Source: Tepidamorphaceae bacterium
Lineage (GTDB): Bacteria > Pseudomonadota > Alphaproteobacteria > Rhizobiales > Tepidamorphaceae
Direction of reading: 5' to 3'
Assembly (NCBI GenBank): GCA_028279445.1
Contig: JANQNT010000031.1
Coordinates: 1 to 64,000 of the forward strand
DNA length: 64,000 nucleotides
Positions 33,904 through 42,342 of this stretch are shown piece after piece. Below the pieces are notes generated by a model. That model saw only the letters and a list, made by a program, of their open reading frames with translations. It searched no databases and had not been told where the DNA came from. Each line of letters starts with the position of its first letter. Position 1 is the first letter of the stretch. The position numbers were made by a program, and so were the translations under genes.

Positions 33904-35558
33904 CGCTGGGCGTTCTGCCAGTCCGGATGTATCCACGGCTTGCTGTTGTCGGGCGCCAGCGGGTCGCGGCCGAGGATATGGTCGGATGCCTTCTCGCCGA
34001 TCATGATCGAGGGCGCGTTGAGATTGCCGTTGGTGATGCGCGGAATGATCGAGCTGTCGACGGCGCGCAGCCGTTCCACCCCGATCACCCGGGTTTGCGG
34101 ATCGACCACGGCTTCGGGATCGTCGGCCGCGCCCATGCGGGCCGTGCCGCAGGGGTGATAGGCGCTTTCCACATGTTCCCGCACGAAGGCGTCCAACGCC
34201 TCGTCGCTTTGCGTATCGGCGCCTGGCTGGATTTCATGGGCGAAGTACGGCGCGAACGCCGGCTGGGCGAAGATCTCCCGCGTCAGGCGGATGCAGTTGC
34301 GGAAATCCGCCCAGTCCTCTTCGTGGCTCATGTAGTTGAACACGATGCGCGGGGCATCGGCCGGATCGCCCGAACGCAGCGTGACCGCGCCGCGCGAGCG
34401 GCTGCGCATCGGCCCCACATGGGCCTGGAAACCGTGACCTTCGGCCGCCGCCTGACCGTCATAGCGCACCGCGATGGGCAGGAAATGATACTGTATGTCG
34501 GGATAGTCGATACCGGCGGCGGAGCGGATGAAGGCGGCGCTCTCGAACTGGTTGGAGGCCCCCGGTCCGGAGCGCGAGAGCAGCCAGCGCGCGCCGACAT
34601 AGGCCTTGCCCAGCAGGCTCCAGTAGCGAAACAGCGAAACGGGCTGTGATGCGGCGGCCTGGATGTAAAGCTCCAGATGGTCCTGCAGATTGCGGCCGAC
34701 GCCGGGACGGTCGCAGATCACGTCGATACCGTGCTCGGTGAGATGCGCGGCCGGGCCGATCCCCGACAGCATCAGCAGCTTCGGCGTGTTGATCGACGAG
34801 GCGGCGAGGATGACCTCGTTTTCCGTGTGGATCATCTCGGTTCGCCCGTCGATGTCGACTTCGACACCGGTCGCGCGGCCCTCCTCGATGACGACCCGGC
34901 GGGCCAGCGCGCGCACCAGCGTGCAGTTGTCGTGTTTCAGCGCCGGGCGCAGATAGGCCTTGGCGGCGGACCAGCGCTCGCCCCCGTGCACCGTCATGTC
35001 GAACGGACCGAAGCCTTCCTGCTGATGGCCGTTGTAGTCGTCGGTCACTGGATAACCGGCCTGGCGTCCGGCCTCCACGAAGGCGCGGGTCAGCGGATTG
35101 TCGCGGCGCCCCCTGGTGACGTGCAGGGGGCCGCTGCGGCCCCGCCAGTCCGCATCGCCGCCGTGGCCGCCATCGTCCCAGCTTTCCAGGCGTTTAAAGT
35201 AGGGCAGCACGTCGGCGTAGCCCCAGCCGGCCGCGCCCTGGTCGCGCCAATGGTCGTAGTCGCGCGCGTGGCCGCGCACATAGATCATGCCGTTGATCGA
35301 GGACGAGCCGCCGATGACCTTGCCGCGCGGCACCGCCAGTCGGCGTCCGTCCAGATGCGGCTCCGGCTCGGTGCGGAAGCCCCAGTCATAGCGCGCCATG
35401 TTCATCGGATAGCTGAGCGCGCCCGGCATCTGGATGAACGGCCCCCAGTCGCTGCCGCCATGCTCGATGATCAGCACGCGCTTGCCGGCCTCGGCGAGAC
35501 GATAGGCAACCGCGCAGCCCGCGCTGCCGGCGCCGACGACAACGTACTCGGCCTGCAT
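33900..35558 (-). CDS. betA: Choline dehydrogenase
   Basis: This 552-residue GMC-family flavoprotein oxidises choline to betaine aldehyde at the membrane. The FAD-binding motif [18 protein letters not shown] is at the N-terminus, followed by [20 protein letters not shown]. The C-terminal active-site region has [10 protein letters not shown] with the catalytic His and the GMC end motif [17 protein letters not shown]. It overlaps betB by ATGA and is last in the betICBA operon. Its stop codon lies inside the adjacent palindromic repeat. Confidence 0.95.
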   Translation of the reverse strand: MQAEYVVVGAGSAGCAVAYRLAEAGKRVLIIEHGGSDWGPFIQMPGALSYPMNMARYDWGFRTEPEPHLDGRRLAVPRGKVIGGSSSINGMIYVRGHARDYDHWRDQGAAGWGYADVLPYFKRLESWDDGGHGGDADWRGRSGPLHVTRGRRDNPLTRAFVEAGRQAGYPVTDDYNGHQQEGFGPFDMTVHGGERWSAAKAYLRPALKHDNCTLVRALARRVVIEEGRATGVEVDIDGRTEMIHTENEVILAASSINTPKLLMLSGIGPAAHLTEHGIDVICDRPGVGRNLQDHLELYIQAAASQPVSLFRYWSLLGKAYVGARWLLSRSGPGASNQFESAAFIRSAAGIDYPDIQYHFLPIAVRYDGQAAAEGHGFQAHVGPMRSRSRGAVTLRSGDPADAPRIVFNYMSHEEDWADFRNCIRLTREIFAQPAFAPYFAHEIQPGADTQSDEALDAFVREHVESAYHPCGTARMGAADDPEAVVDPQTRVIGVERLRAVDSSIIPRITNGNLNAPSIMIGEKASDHILGRDPLAPDNSKPWIHPDWQNAQR

Positions 35559-37015
35559 CAGAAGGGCGCCTCCACGTCGCCCATGCGGACATAGACGGAC
35601 TTGAGCTGGCTGTAGTGCTCGATCGCGGCCTTGGCGTTTTCGCGGCCGACACCGGACATCTTGACGCCGCCGAAGGGCATTTCGACCGGCGCGTCGTTGT
35701 ATGAGTTGATGAAGCAGGTGCCGGCTTCGAGCCGGCCGATCACCCGGTGTGCACGGCTGAGGTCACGGGTGAAGACGCCGGCGGACAGACCGAAGGCGGT
35801 GGCGTTGGCGCGCGCGATGGCCTCGTCCTCGGTGTCGAAATCCAGCACCGCCATCACGGGTCCGAAAATCTCCTCGCGCACGATGGTCATCTGGTCGGTC
35901 GTGTCGGCGAAGACAGTCGGTGCGACGAAGAAGCCGTCGCGGTCCAGGCGCTTGCCGCCCGTCACCAGCCGGGCGCCTTCCTCGCGGCCCTTGTCGATAT
36001 AGCCGAGCACGATCTCCATCTGCCGTTCGCTGACCATGGGGCCGAAGCTGGTGGCCTCATCGAGCGGGTCGCCGATGACCGCGTCCGCGAGGCGTTCGGT
36101 CAGGCGTTCAAGAAAGGCCTCCCTGACGCTGCGTTGCACGAAGACGCGGGTGCCGTTCGAGCACACCTGACCGGAGGAATAGAAGTTGCCGAGGATGGCG
36201 CCGCCCACCGCGTTGTCGATGTCCGCATCGTCGAAGACGATCAGCGGCGACTTGCCGCCGAGTTCCATGGTGACATGCTTCATGCCCTTGGCGGCCGCCG
36301 CATAGACACCGCGGCCCGTGGGCACCGATCCGGTCAGCGACACCTTGGCGATGCGGGGATCGCCGACCAGGCTGGCACCCACCTCGCCCATGCCCTGGAC
36401 CACGTTGAACAGGCCGGGTGGGGCGCCCGCCTCGGTCAGGATCTCGGCGACCTTCAGGGCGCACAGCGGTGTCGTCTCGGAGGGCTTGAAGACCATCGCG
36501 TTGCCGCAGGCCAGCGCCGGTGCGGCCTTCCAGCAGGCGATCTGGGTGGGGTAGTTCCACGCCCCGATCCCCACGCAGACACCCAGCGGCTCGCGCACGG
36601 TGTAGGCCCAGTCCTCGCCGAGCAGGATGTGCTCGCCGGTCAGGCTTGCCGCCAGGCCGCCGAAATACTCCAGCGCATCGGCGCCGCTTGTCGCATCCGC
36701 CACCAGCGTTTCCTGCAACGGCTTGCCGGTATCGTGGGTCTCCAGAACCGAAAGCGCGCGATTGCGTTCGCGGATCAGATTGGCCGCGCGGGTCAGGACC
36801 CGGCCACGCTCACGGCCGGGCAGGTGTGCCCAGTCCCGTTGCGCCGCGACGGCCGAGGCAATCGCCTGCTCGACGATCGTCGCCGTCGCCGCGTGAACGG
36901 TGGCGATTGTCTTGCCGCTGGCCGGATAGATGACGGGCATCTCTTCGCCGGCCACGTCGTCGACATAGCCGCCGTTCACGTAGTGGCTGGCGGTCGGCTG
37001 TAGGGCATCGGCCAT
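35558..37015 (-). CDS. betB: Betaine aldehyde dehydrogenase
   Basis: This 485-residue ALDH-family enzyme converts betaine aldehyde to glycine betaine with NAD(P). Motifs are [16 protein letters not shown] (catalytic Glu) and [13 protein letters not shown] (catalytic Cys), plus the [20 protein letters not shown] region typical of BetB. It starts 9 bp after betC stops and overlaps betA at the other end. The context fixes the substrate. Confidence 0.95.
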   Translation of the reverse strand: MADALQPTASHYVNGGYVDDVAGEEMPVIYPASGKTIATVHAATATIVEQAIASAVAAQRDWAHLPGRERGRVLTRAANLIRERNRALSVLETHDTGKPLQETLVADATSGADALEYFGGLAASLTGEHILLGEDWAYTVREPLGVCVGIGAWNYPTQIACWKAAPALACGNAMVFKPSETTPLCALKVAEILTEAGAPPGLFNVVQGMGEVGASLVGDPRIAKVSLTGSVPTGRGVYAAAAKGMKHVTMELGGKSPLIVFDDADIDNAVGGAILGNFYSSGQVCSNGTRVFVQRSVREAFLERLTERLADAVIGDPLDEATSFGPMVSERQMEIVLGYIDKGREEGARLVTGGKRLDRDGFFVAPTVFADTTDQMTIVREEIFGPVMAVLDFDTEDEAIARANATAFGLSAGVFTRDLSRAHRVIGRLEAGTCFINSYNDAPVEMPFGGVKMSGVGRENAKAAIEHYSQLKSVYVRMGDVEAPF

Positions 37016-37024
37016 CGGCGTTCC

Positions 37025-38533
37025 TCACTCGCCGCGCGGATAGCGCTGGCGGTCCTCGACCTCGTTCAGGTCCATGTGGTTGCGCATGAAGCGGTCGCTG
37101 GCCTGTTGCAGCGGCTGATAGTCCCACGGGAAGTACGCGCCGTTGCGCAGCGCCTCGTAGACCACCCAGCGGCGCGCCTGGCTCTTGCGCACGTCGGCGT
37201 CGAAGCGATCGAGGTCCCAGCGCGCATCGGCATCGGCGCGCAAGCCCGACAGCGCCTCGGCGTGGGCCGGGTCGCAGGCGAGGTTCACGCGCTCGTGCGG
37301 GTCGGCTTCCAGGTCGAACAGTTGCTCGGGATCGAGCGCGCAGCGCACATACTTGTAGCGGCCGTCGCGCAGGCCCACGAGCGGCGCGTAGGAGGCTTCC
37401 GCCGCGTATTCCATCGGAACGGCGCCGCGCTGCGCCGATCCATCGACCACCGGCAACAGGCTCTTGCCCGCCGTCCATGGCGCCACCTCGTCCATGCTGA
37501 CGCCGGCCAGATCGCACAGCGAGGGACAGACATCGATGGTGGAGACCGGCTGATCGATGCGCTGCGGCTCCAGTCCCGGCGCCGCCAGCATCATCGGCAC
37601 GCGCGAGGAGCCCTCATAGAAGGTCATCTTGAACCACAGCCCGCGTTCGCCCAGCATGTCGCCGTGGTCGGAGACGAACAGGATCGCGGCCTCCTGATGG
37701 GTGGCTTCGAGGATGTCGAGGAACTGGCCGACCTTCTCGTCCAGATAGGAAACATTGGCGAGGTAGGCGCGGCGCGCATCGCGGATGTGAGCTTCCGTGA
37801 TGTCGAAGCTGCGCCAGTCGTTGGCATCGAAGATGCGCTGCGAATGGGGGTCCTGATCCTCATAGGGGATCGCGCCGAACTCCGGCAGCAGGTGGTCGCA
37901 GTCCTCGTACAGGTCCCAGAATTTCCGACGCGCCAGATAGGGGTCGTGGGGATGGGTGAAACTGACGGTCAGGCACCAGGGGCGCGGGTCGCGGCGGCGC
38001 GCCAGATCGTAGAGCTTGCGGATAGCGCAATGGGCCACCTCGTCGTCGTACTCCATCTGGTTGGAAATCTCGGCAACGCCCGCGCCGGTCACCGAACCCA
38101 TGTTGTGATACCACCAGTCGATCCGCTCGCCGGGCTTGCGGTAGTCCGGCGTCCAGCCGAAATCGGCCGGATAGATGTCGGTGGTCAGCCGCTCCTCGAA
38201 GCCGTGCATCTGGTCGGGGCCGACAAAGTGCATCTTGCCCGACAGGCAGGTGTGATAGCCCGCCCGCCGCAGGTGATGCGCATAGGTCGGCAGGTCGGAG
38301 GGGAATTCGGCGGCATTGTCGTAAACGCCGGTCACCGACGGCAATTCGCCCGACATGAAGCTCGCCCGCCCCGGCGCGCACAGCGGCGAGGCAGTGTAGC
38401 AATTGGCAAAACGCACCGAGCGCTCCGCCAGCCGTTTGAGGTTGGGGGTGTGCAGCCAGTCGGCCGGCCCATCGGGAAACAGCGTTCCGTTGAGCTGATC
38501 GACCATCAGGATGAGGATGTTGGGCGGGGTCAT
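37025..38533 (-). CDS. betC: Choline sulfatase
   Basis: This 502-residue alkaline-phosphatase-fold sulfatase releases choline from choline-O-sulfate. The formylglycine motif is CAPGR in SPLCAPGRASFMSG (Cys near residue 54), and metal-binding acids lie in LILMVDQLNG and the later FVSDHGDMLGERG. Size and motif order match rhizobial BetC. It overlaps betI by ATGA. An anaerobic or FGE-type maturase is needed from elsewhere. Confidence 0.93.
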   Translation of the reverse strand: MTPPNILILMVDQLNGTLFPDGPADWLHTPNLKRLAERSVRFANCYTASPLCAPGRASFMSGELPSVTGVYDNAAEFPSDLPTYAHHLRRAGYHTCLSGKMHFVGPDQMHGFEERLTTDIYPADFGWTPDYRKPGERIDWWYHNMGSVTGAGVAEISNQMEYDDEVAHCAIRKLYDLARRRDPRPWCLTVSFTHPHDPYLARRKFWDLYEDCDHLLPEFGAIPYEDQDPHSQRIFDANDWRSFDITEAHIRDARRAYLANVSYLDEKVGQFLDILEATHQEAAILFVSDHGDMLGERGLWFKMTFYEGSSRVPMMLAAPGLEPQRIDQPVSTIDVCPSLCDLAGVSMDEVAPWTAGKSLLPVVDGSAQRGAVPMEYAAEASYAPLVGLRDGRYKYVRCALDPEQLFDLEADPHERVNLACDPAHAEALSGLRADADARWDLDRFDADVRKSQARRWVVYEALRNGAYFPWDYQPLQQASDRFMRNHMDLNEVEDRQRYPRGE

Positions 38534-39099
38534 GGGCAGGCCTGCAGTTCACGGTCAAGGGCGTCCAGGACATGCGGCACGGCGGTATCCACCGAGTCGT
38601 CGCAGGCATGGGCGAAACGCAGGTACAACCCATCGATGAGCGCGCCGATCCGCTCGGCGATTCCCTCGGCATGCGCGCCGGCAAGCGGCCGCAGGTCATG
38701 GACCAGATTTGAGTGCAGGCGCCGGTGATAGACGCGTAGCAGCCGGCGTGCCTCTTCGGAGCGATAGGCAAGCACGTAGAAATTGAGCCAGGATGCGATC
38801 ACGCCGGGATGGAAGTTGGGCGGGCTGAAGCTGGCGGCGATCAATTCGTCCAGACGCGCTCGCGGTGTATTCGCGGCGGCGATCGCGCCGCGCACCTGGT
38901 CGCCATAGACCCTCAGCACATGACGCATGGCGGCGAGGAAGAGGCGCTCCTTGTCGCCGAAATAGTGGAACGCCAGCGCCGGCGACACGCCTGCGCGCCT
39001 GGCGATGCGTCCGACCGTAACGTCAAGGGAGCCGGTCTCGCCGATCTCGACGATCGCCGCGTTCACCAATTGCTCTCTGCGCTTGAGTTCAACGCCCAT
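38530..39099 (-). CDS. betI: TetR-family repressor BetI
   Basis: The 189-residue regulator has an N-terminal TetR helix-turn-helix (about 10-55: IGETGSLDVTVGRIARRAGVSPALAFHYFGDKERLF) and the BetI-type C-terminal domain with HPGVIASWLNFYVLAYRSEEARRLLRVYHRRL. First gene of the bet operon, divergent from choX. A 20-bp near-palindrome at 39144-39163 in the 128-bp gap is the likely operator, so choline should relieve repression of both operons. Confidence 0.93.
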   Translation of the reverse strand: MGVELKRREQLVNAAIVEIGETGSLDVTVGRIARRAGVSPALAFHYFGDKERLFLAAMRHVLRVYGDQVRGAIAAANTPRARLDELIAASFSPPNFHPGVIASWLNFYVLAYRSEEARRLLRVYHRRLHSNLVHDLRPLAGAHAEGIAERIGALIDGLYLRFAHACDDSVDTAVPHVLDALDRELQACP

Positions 39100-39143
39100 C
39101 GCCAGTTTCCAGAAAGGAGTTGCATTCTCGGATTATTCATTCA

Positions 39144-39163
39144 TTGTTTGACTGGTCAATCAA
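39144..39163. promoter_or_regulatory. BetI operator between betI and choX
   Basis: TTGTTTGACTGGTCAATCAA is a 9+2+9 inverted repeat with one mismatch and resembles the known BetI box (TTGATTGGAC...CAA type). Its place between the divergent starts, 45 bp from betI and 65 bp from choX, fits joint control. Confidence 0.8.
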
Positions 39164-39227
39164 AAAAACGAACGAGAACCTTTCGGGTCGAGCAAGACCT
39201 TTCGGGTCAATGAAGAGGGAGACAGCC

Positions 39228-40142
39228 ATGAAGTTGATTACTGCCGTCTCGGTTCTGTCGATTTGCGCCATGGGTGCCGCCCATGCCAATTGCGACACCG
39301 TGGTCATGTCCGATGTCGGCTGGACCGACATCACCACCACCACCGCGACCGCCGAGCACGTGCTCGAAGGGCTCGGCTACAAGGTGGACGTGAAGGTTCT
39401 GTCGGTTCCGGTGACGTTCGCGTCCCTGGAAAGCGACGATGTCGACGTGTTCCTGGGCAACTGGATGCCGGCCCAGACCAGCGCCATCACGCCCTATCTG
39501 GAAAGCGGTGAGATCGAACAGATCAACATCAATCTGGAAGGTACCAAGTATACGCTCGCCGTGCCGACCTACAGTTGGGACGCGGGCCTGCAGAGCTACG
39601 CCGACATCGCCAAGTTCGCTGATGATCTCGACAAGAAGATCTACGGCATCGAGCCGGGCAACGAGGGCAACGCCTATCTCGTCAGCCTGACCGAGGAAAA
39701 CAAGCACGGGCTCGGCGAGTTCGAGGTGGTCGAAAGCTCCGAGCAGGGCATGCTGGCGCAGGTCGCGCGCGCCTACAAGAACCAGGAGCACGTCGTCTTC
39801 CTGGGCTGGGAGCCGCATCCCATGAACGCCAATTTCTCGCTGAAGTACCTGCCTGGCGGCGAGGAGTTCTTCGGCGGCGAGGGCGTCGTGCACACGGTGA
39901 CCCGCGCGGGATACTCGGCCGAATGTCCCAATGTCGCCAAGCTGTTCGCCAACATGGATTTCACCCTGGCAATGGAAAACAAGATCATGGGTCAAATCCT
40001 CGACGACGGCGCTGATCCCGCTGATGCCACCCTGGCGTGGCTGAAGGCGAATGCCGGCGTCCTCGACACCTGGCTCGACGGAGTGAAGACGCGCGATGGC
40101 GGCGATGCCATGGCCGCGGTGAAAGCGCATCTGGGCCTGTGA
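39228..40142 (+). CDS. choX: Choline ABC transporter substrate-binding protein
   Basis: This 304-residue OpuAC-family periplasmic receptor has a signal peptide cleaving after AHA (about residue 20). The mature N-terminus NCDTVVMSDVGWTDITTTTATAEHVLEGLGYK is the rhizobial ChoX pattern. Further ChoX-like features are ANFSLKYLPGGEEFFGGEG and conserved Trp and Tyr residues for an aromatic cage. ATG at 39228 has GAGGGAG upstream and gives a clean leader. Divergent from betI, it supplies the choline oxidised by BetA/BetB. Confidence 0.92.
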   Translation: MKLITAVSVLSICAMGAAHANCDTVVMSDVGWTDITTTTATAEHVLEGLGYKVDVKVLSVPVTFASLESDDVDVFLGNWMPAQTSAITPYLESGEIEQININLEGTKYTLAVPTYSWDAGLQSYADIAKFADDLDKKIYGIEPGNEGNAYLVSLTEENKHGLGEFEVVESSEQGMLAQVARAYKNQEHVVFLGWEPHPMNANFSLKYLPGGEEFFGGEGVVHTVTRAGYSAECPNVAKLFANMDFTLAMENKIMGQILDDGADPADATLAWLKANAGVLDTWLDGVKTRDGGDAMAAVKAHLGL

Positions 40143-40434
40143 CCCGGTGACTTTCGGCCAGCCGCCCGCCTACATCACCCTGTGTTTGGGCTGACTCAAC
40201 CCAGACGCAGAAAAGATGATCGATTTCTATAGGGTTAGAGCAACTTGCCTGCGCCGATCCCGGCGCAGGTTGCTCTAGCGGGCGGTTGGCCGCTTCGTTA
40301 TCGTCACGAGATCGTATCCAGGGCCTCGACCCTGAAGGTCCCGGCCTTGAGGGTTTCGACCCTGGGGGTCCGGCTTGTGCGCTGCGGCGCGCCGGACGCG
40401 CGCTGGGGAAAACGCGAATGGGAGGGATCGCGTT
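40143..40434. other. Long choX-choW spacer
   Basis: A 292-bp gap inside one operon. It holds an AGAGCAAC-bordered hairpin (40236-40277), two imperfect copies of a 30-bp unit (TCGACCCTG...GGTCC..GGC.TTG at 40326 and 40356) and the GGAGGGA ribosome site for choW. No gene is seen. It may lower choWV expression relative to choX. Confidence 0.6.
40236..40277. repeat. Palindromic repeat with TAGAGCAAC borders
   Basis: TAGAGCAAC and CCTGCGCCG on the left pair with CGGCGCAGG and TTGCTCTA on the right, around a short loop, with a small bulge in the left arm. The TAGAGCA border links it to the element at 33799-33903. It forms a strong stem in the choX-choW mRNA. Confidence 0.65.
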
Positions 40435-41271
40435 TTGGATTGGCTGACCGACAACAAAATCCCTGTGGGCAAGGCGGCAAGCGCCGTCTTCGAATGGGTG
40501 CGCGACAACGGCGAGGTGCTGCTGGAAGCGTTCTCGGACGTCATGGAAGCGCTGATCGATGCGATCCTGTGGCTGTTTCAGACACCCAATCCGCTGATCG
40601 TCGTCGCGGTGTTCGTGGCCGCCACCTTCTGGCTGCAACGCAGTTGGAAGATCTGCGCGTTCGTGCTGCTCGGTTTCCTCTTCATCATCAATCAGGGCTA
40701 TTGGGAGGAAACCACCGAGAGTCTCACCCTGGTGCTGTCGTCGTGCATGATGTGCATGGCCATCGGCGTGCCCATCGGCATCGCCGCCGCGCACCGCCCA
40801 AGGCTGTATACCTACCTGCGGCCGGTGCTCGATCTGATGCAGACGCTGCCGACCTTCGTCTATCTGATACCGGCCATCGTGTTCTTCGGCATCGGCATGG
40901 TGCCGGGCCTGATCGCGACCGTGATCTTCGTGCTGCCGGCGCCGATCCGCCTGACCTATCTGGGCGTCTCGTCGACGCCGCAATCGCTGCTTGAGGCGGC
41001 GCGGGCCTTCGGCGCCACCGGGCGGCAGACGCTGTTCAAGGTGGAACTGCCCTATGCCGTGCCGCAGATCATGGCGGGACTGAACCAGACCATCATGCTG
41101 TCGCTGTCGATGGTGGTGGTGGCCGCGCTGGTCGGCGCCGATGGTCTCGGCGTGCCGGTGGTGCGCGCGCTCAACCAGGTCAACACGTCACTGGGCTTTG
41201 AATCCGGTCTGGTCATCGTCGTTGTCGCGATCATGCTCGATCGCATCCTGAACATGGGAACAAGGCGATGA
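40435..41271 (+). CDS. choW: Choline ABC transporter permease
   Basis: This 278-residue ProW-type permease begins LDWLTDNKIPVGKAASAVFEW from a TTG codon 7 bp after a GGAGGGA box; no ATG is suitably placed. It has six or seven helices. The coupling loop reads LLEAARAFGATGRQTLFKVELPYAVPQIMAGLNQ. The end overlaps choV by ATGA. Partner of ChoX/ChoV. Confidence 0.92.
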   Translation: MDWLTDNKIPVGKAASAVFEWVRDNGEVLLEAFSDVMEALIDAILWLFQTPNPLIVVAVFVAATFWLQRSWKICAFVLLGFLFIINQGYWEETTESLTLVLSSCMMCMAIGVPIGIAAAHRPRLYTYLRPVLDLMQTLPTFVYLIPAIVFFGIGMVPGLIATVIFVLPAPIRLTYLGVSSTPQSLLEAARAFGATGRQTLFKVELPYAVPQIMAGLNQTIMLSLSMVVVAALVGADGLGVPVVRALNQVNTSLGFESGLVIVVVAIMLDRILNMGTRR

Positions 41272-42302
41272 GCACGGCCGTCTCGATCGACAGCGTTTCC
41301 ATCGTGTTCGGAGAAAACCCTGAACGCGGCCTGCCGCTGATGGATGCCGGCAAGGAGCGCGAGGAAATCCAGTCCGAAACGGGTCTGATTCTGGGCGTGC
41401 ACGATTGCAGCCTGACCATCGAGCAAGGCGAGATTCTCGTGCTGATGGGATTGTCCGGGTCCGGCAAGTCCACGCTGCTGCGCGCGGTCAACGGCCTCAA
41501 TCCGGTCGTTCGCGGCGCCGTCACCGTGCATGACGGCGATTGGGCGTGCGATCCGGCGCAGTGTTCGCCGGAGGACCTGCGCCGGCTGCGCCTTGAATGC
41601 GTCTCGATGGTGTTCCAGCAGTTCGGTCTGCTGCCCTGGCGTACGGTGCGCGAGAATGTCGGGCTGGGGCTGGAACTGGCCGGCATGGCGCGCGCCGAGG
41701 CGCGCGCGCGCATCGACGAACAGCTCGACCTGGTCGGGCTGGCGGACTGGGCCGAGCGCAAGGTGGGCGAACTCTCCGGCGGCATGCAGCAGCGCGTCGG
41801 GCTGGCCCGCGCGTTTGCCACCCAGGCCCCGATCCTGCTGATGGACGAGCCGTTCTCGGCGCTCGATCCGCTGATCCGCACCAAGCTCCAGGACGAGTTG
41901 CTGGAGCTGCAGGAACGGTTGAAGCGCACCATCCTGTTCGTCAGTCACGATCTGGACGAGGCGTTCAAGCTCGGCAACCGGATTTCGATCATGGAAGGCG
42001 GGCGCATCGTCCAGACCGGCGCGCCGCAGGATATCTTCAGCGATCCCAAGAACGACTATGTCGCCGAATTCGTGCAGCACATGAACCCGCTGGGCGTCTT
42101 GCGCGCCCGCGATCTGATGCAGCCGCTGACGTCGGCGAAGAAGCCCAGCATCACCGTCGACGCCGACCGCCTGGTGCGCGACGGGCTGGAGGATATGATC
42201 GGCACCGACGCGCCGATCGGCGTGGTCGAGGAGGGTAACCTCGTCGGCCAACTCAGCAAGGACGATGTGCTGCGCGGCTTGCGGCGCGCAACCGGCGGAT
42301 AG
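41268..42302 (+). CDS. choV: Choline ABC transporter ATPase
   Basis: A 344-residue ATPase with Walker A GLSGSGKST (about 60-68), signature LSGGMQQRVGLARAF and Walker B ILLMDEPFSALDP. It also has the ProV-type N-terminal insert (ENPERGLPLMDAGKEREEIQ) and a single C-terminal CBS-like part. It completes the high-affinity choline importer. Confidence 0.93.
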   Translation: MSTAVSIDSVSIVFGENPERGLPLMDAGKEREEIQSETGLILGVHDCSLTIEQGEILVLMGLSGSGKSTLLRAVNGLNPVVRGAVTVHDGDWACDPAQCSPEDLRRLRLECVSMVFQQFGLLPWRTVRENVGLGLELAGMARAEARARIDEQLDLVGLADWAERKVGELSGGMQQRVGLARAFATQAPILLMDEPFSALDPLIRTKLQDELLELQERLKRTILFVSHDLDEAFKLGNRISIMEGGRIVQTGAPQDIFSDPKNDYVAEFVQHMNPLGVLRARDLMQPLTSAKKPSITVDADRLVRDGLEDMIGTDAPIGVVEEGNLVGQLSKDDVLRGLRRATGG

Positions 42303-42342
42303 TCAGGGCCTCAGCCCGCGCCATCGCCTTGGGCAGGTTGCC

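Noticed and set aside
40326..40377. Two 30-bp near-repeats read as a short peptide repeat (minus strand DPQGRN/DLQGRG)
   Set aside because: Too short and without a start site; treated as DNA repeat in a spacer.
33900..42302. Choline block as a mobile island
   Set aside because: No integrase, tRNA site or flanking direct repeats are visible; only gene-order reasoning supports insertion, so it is given as a hypothesis.
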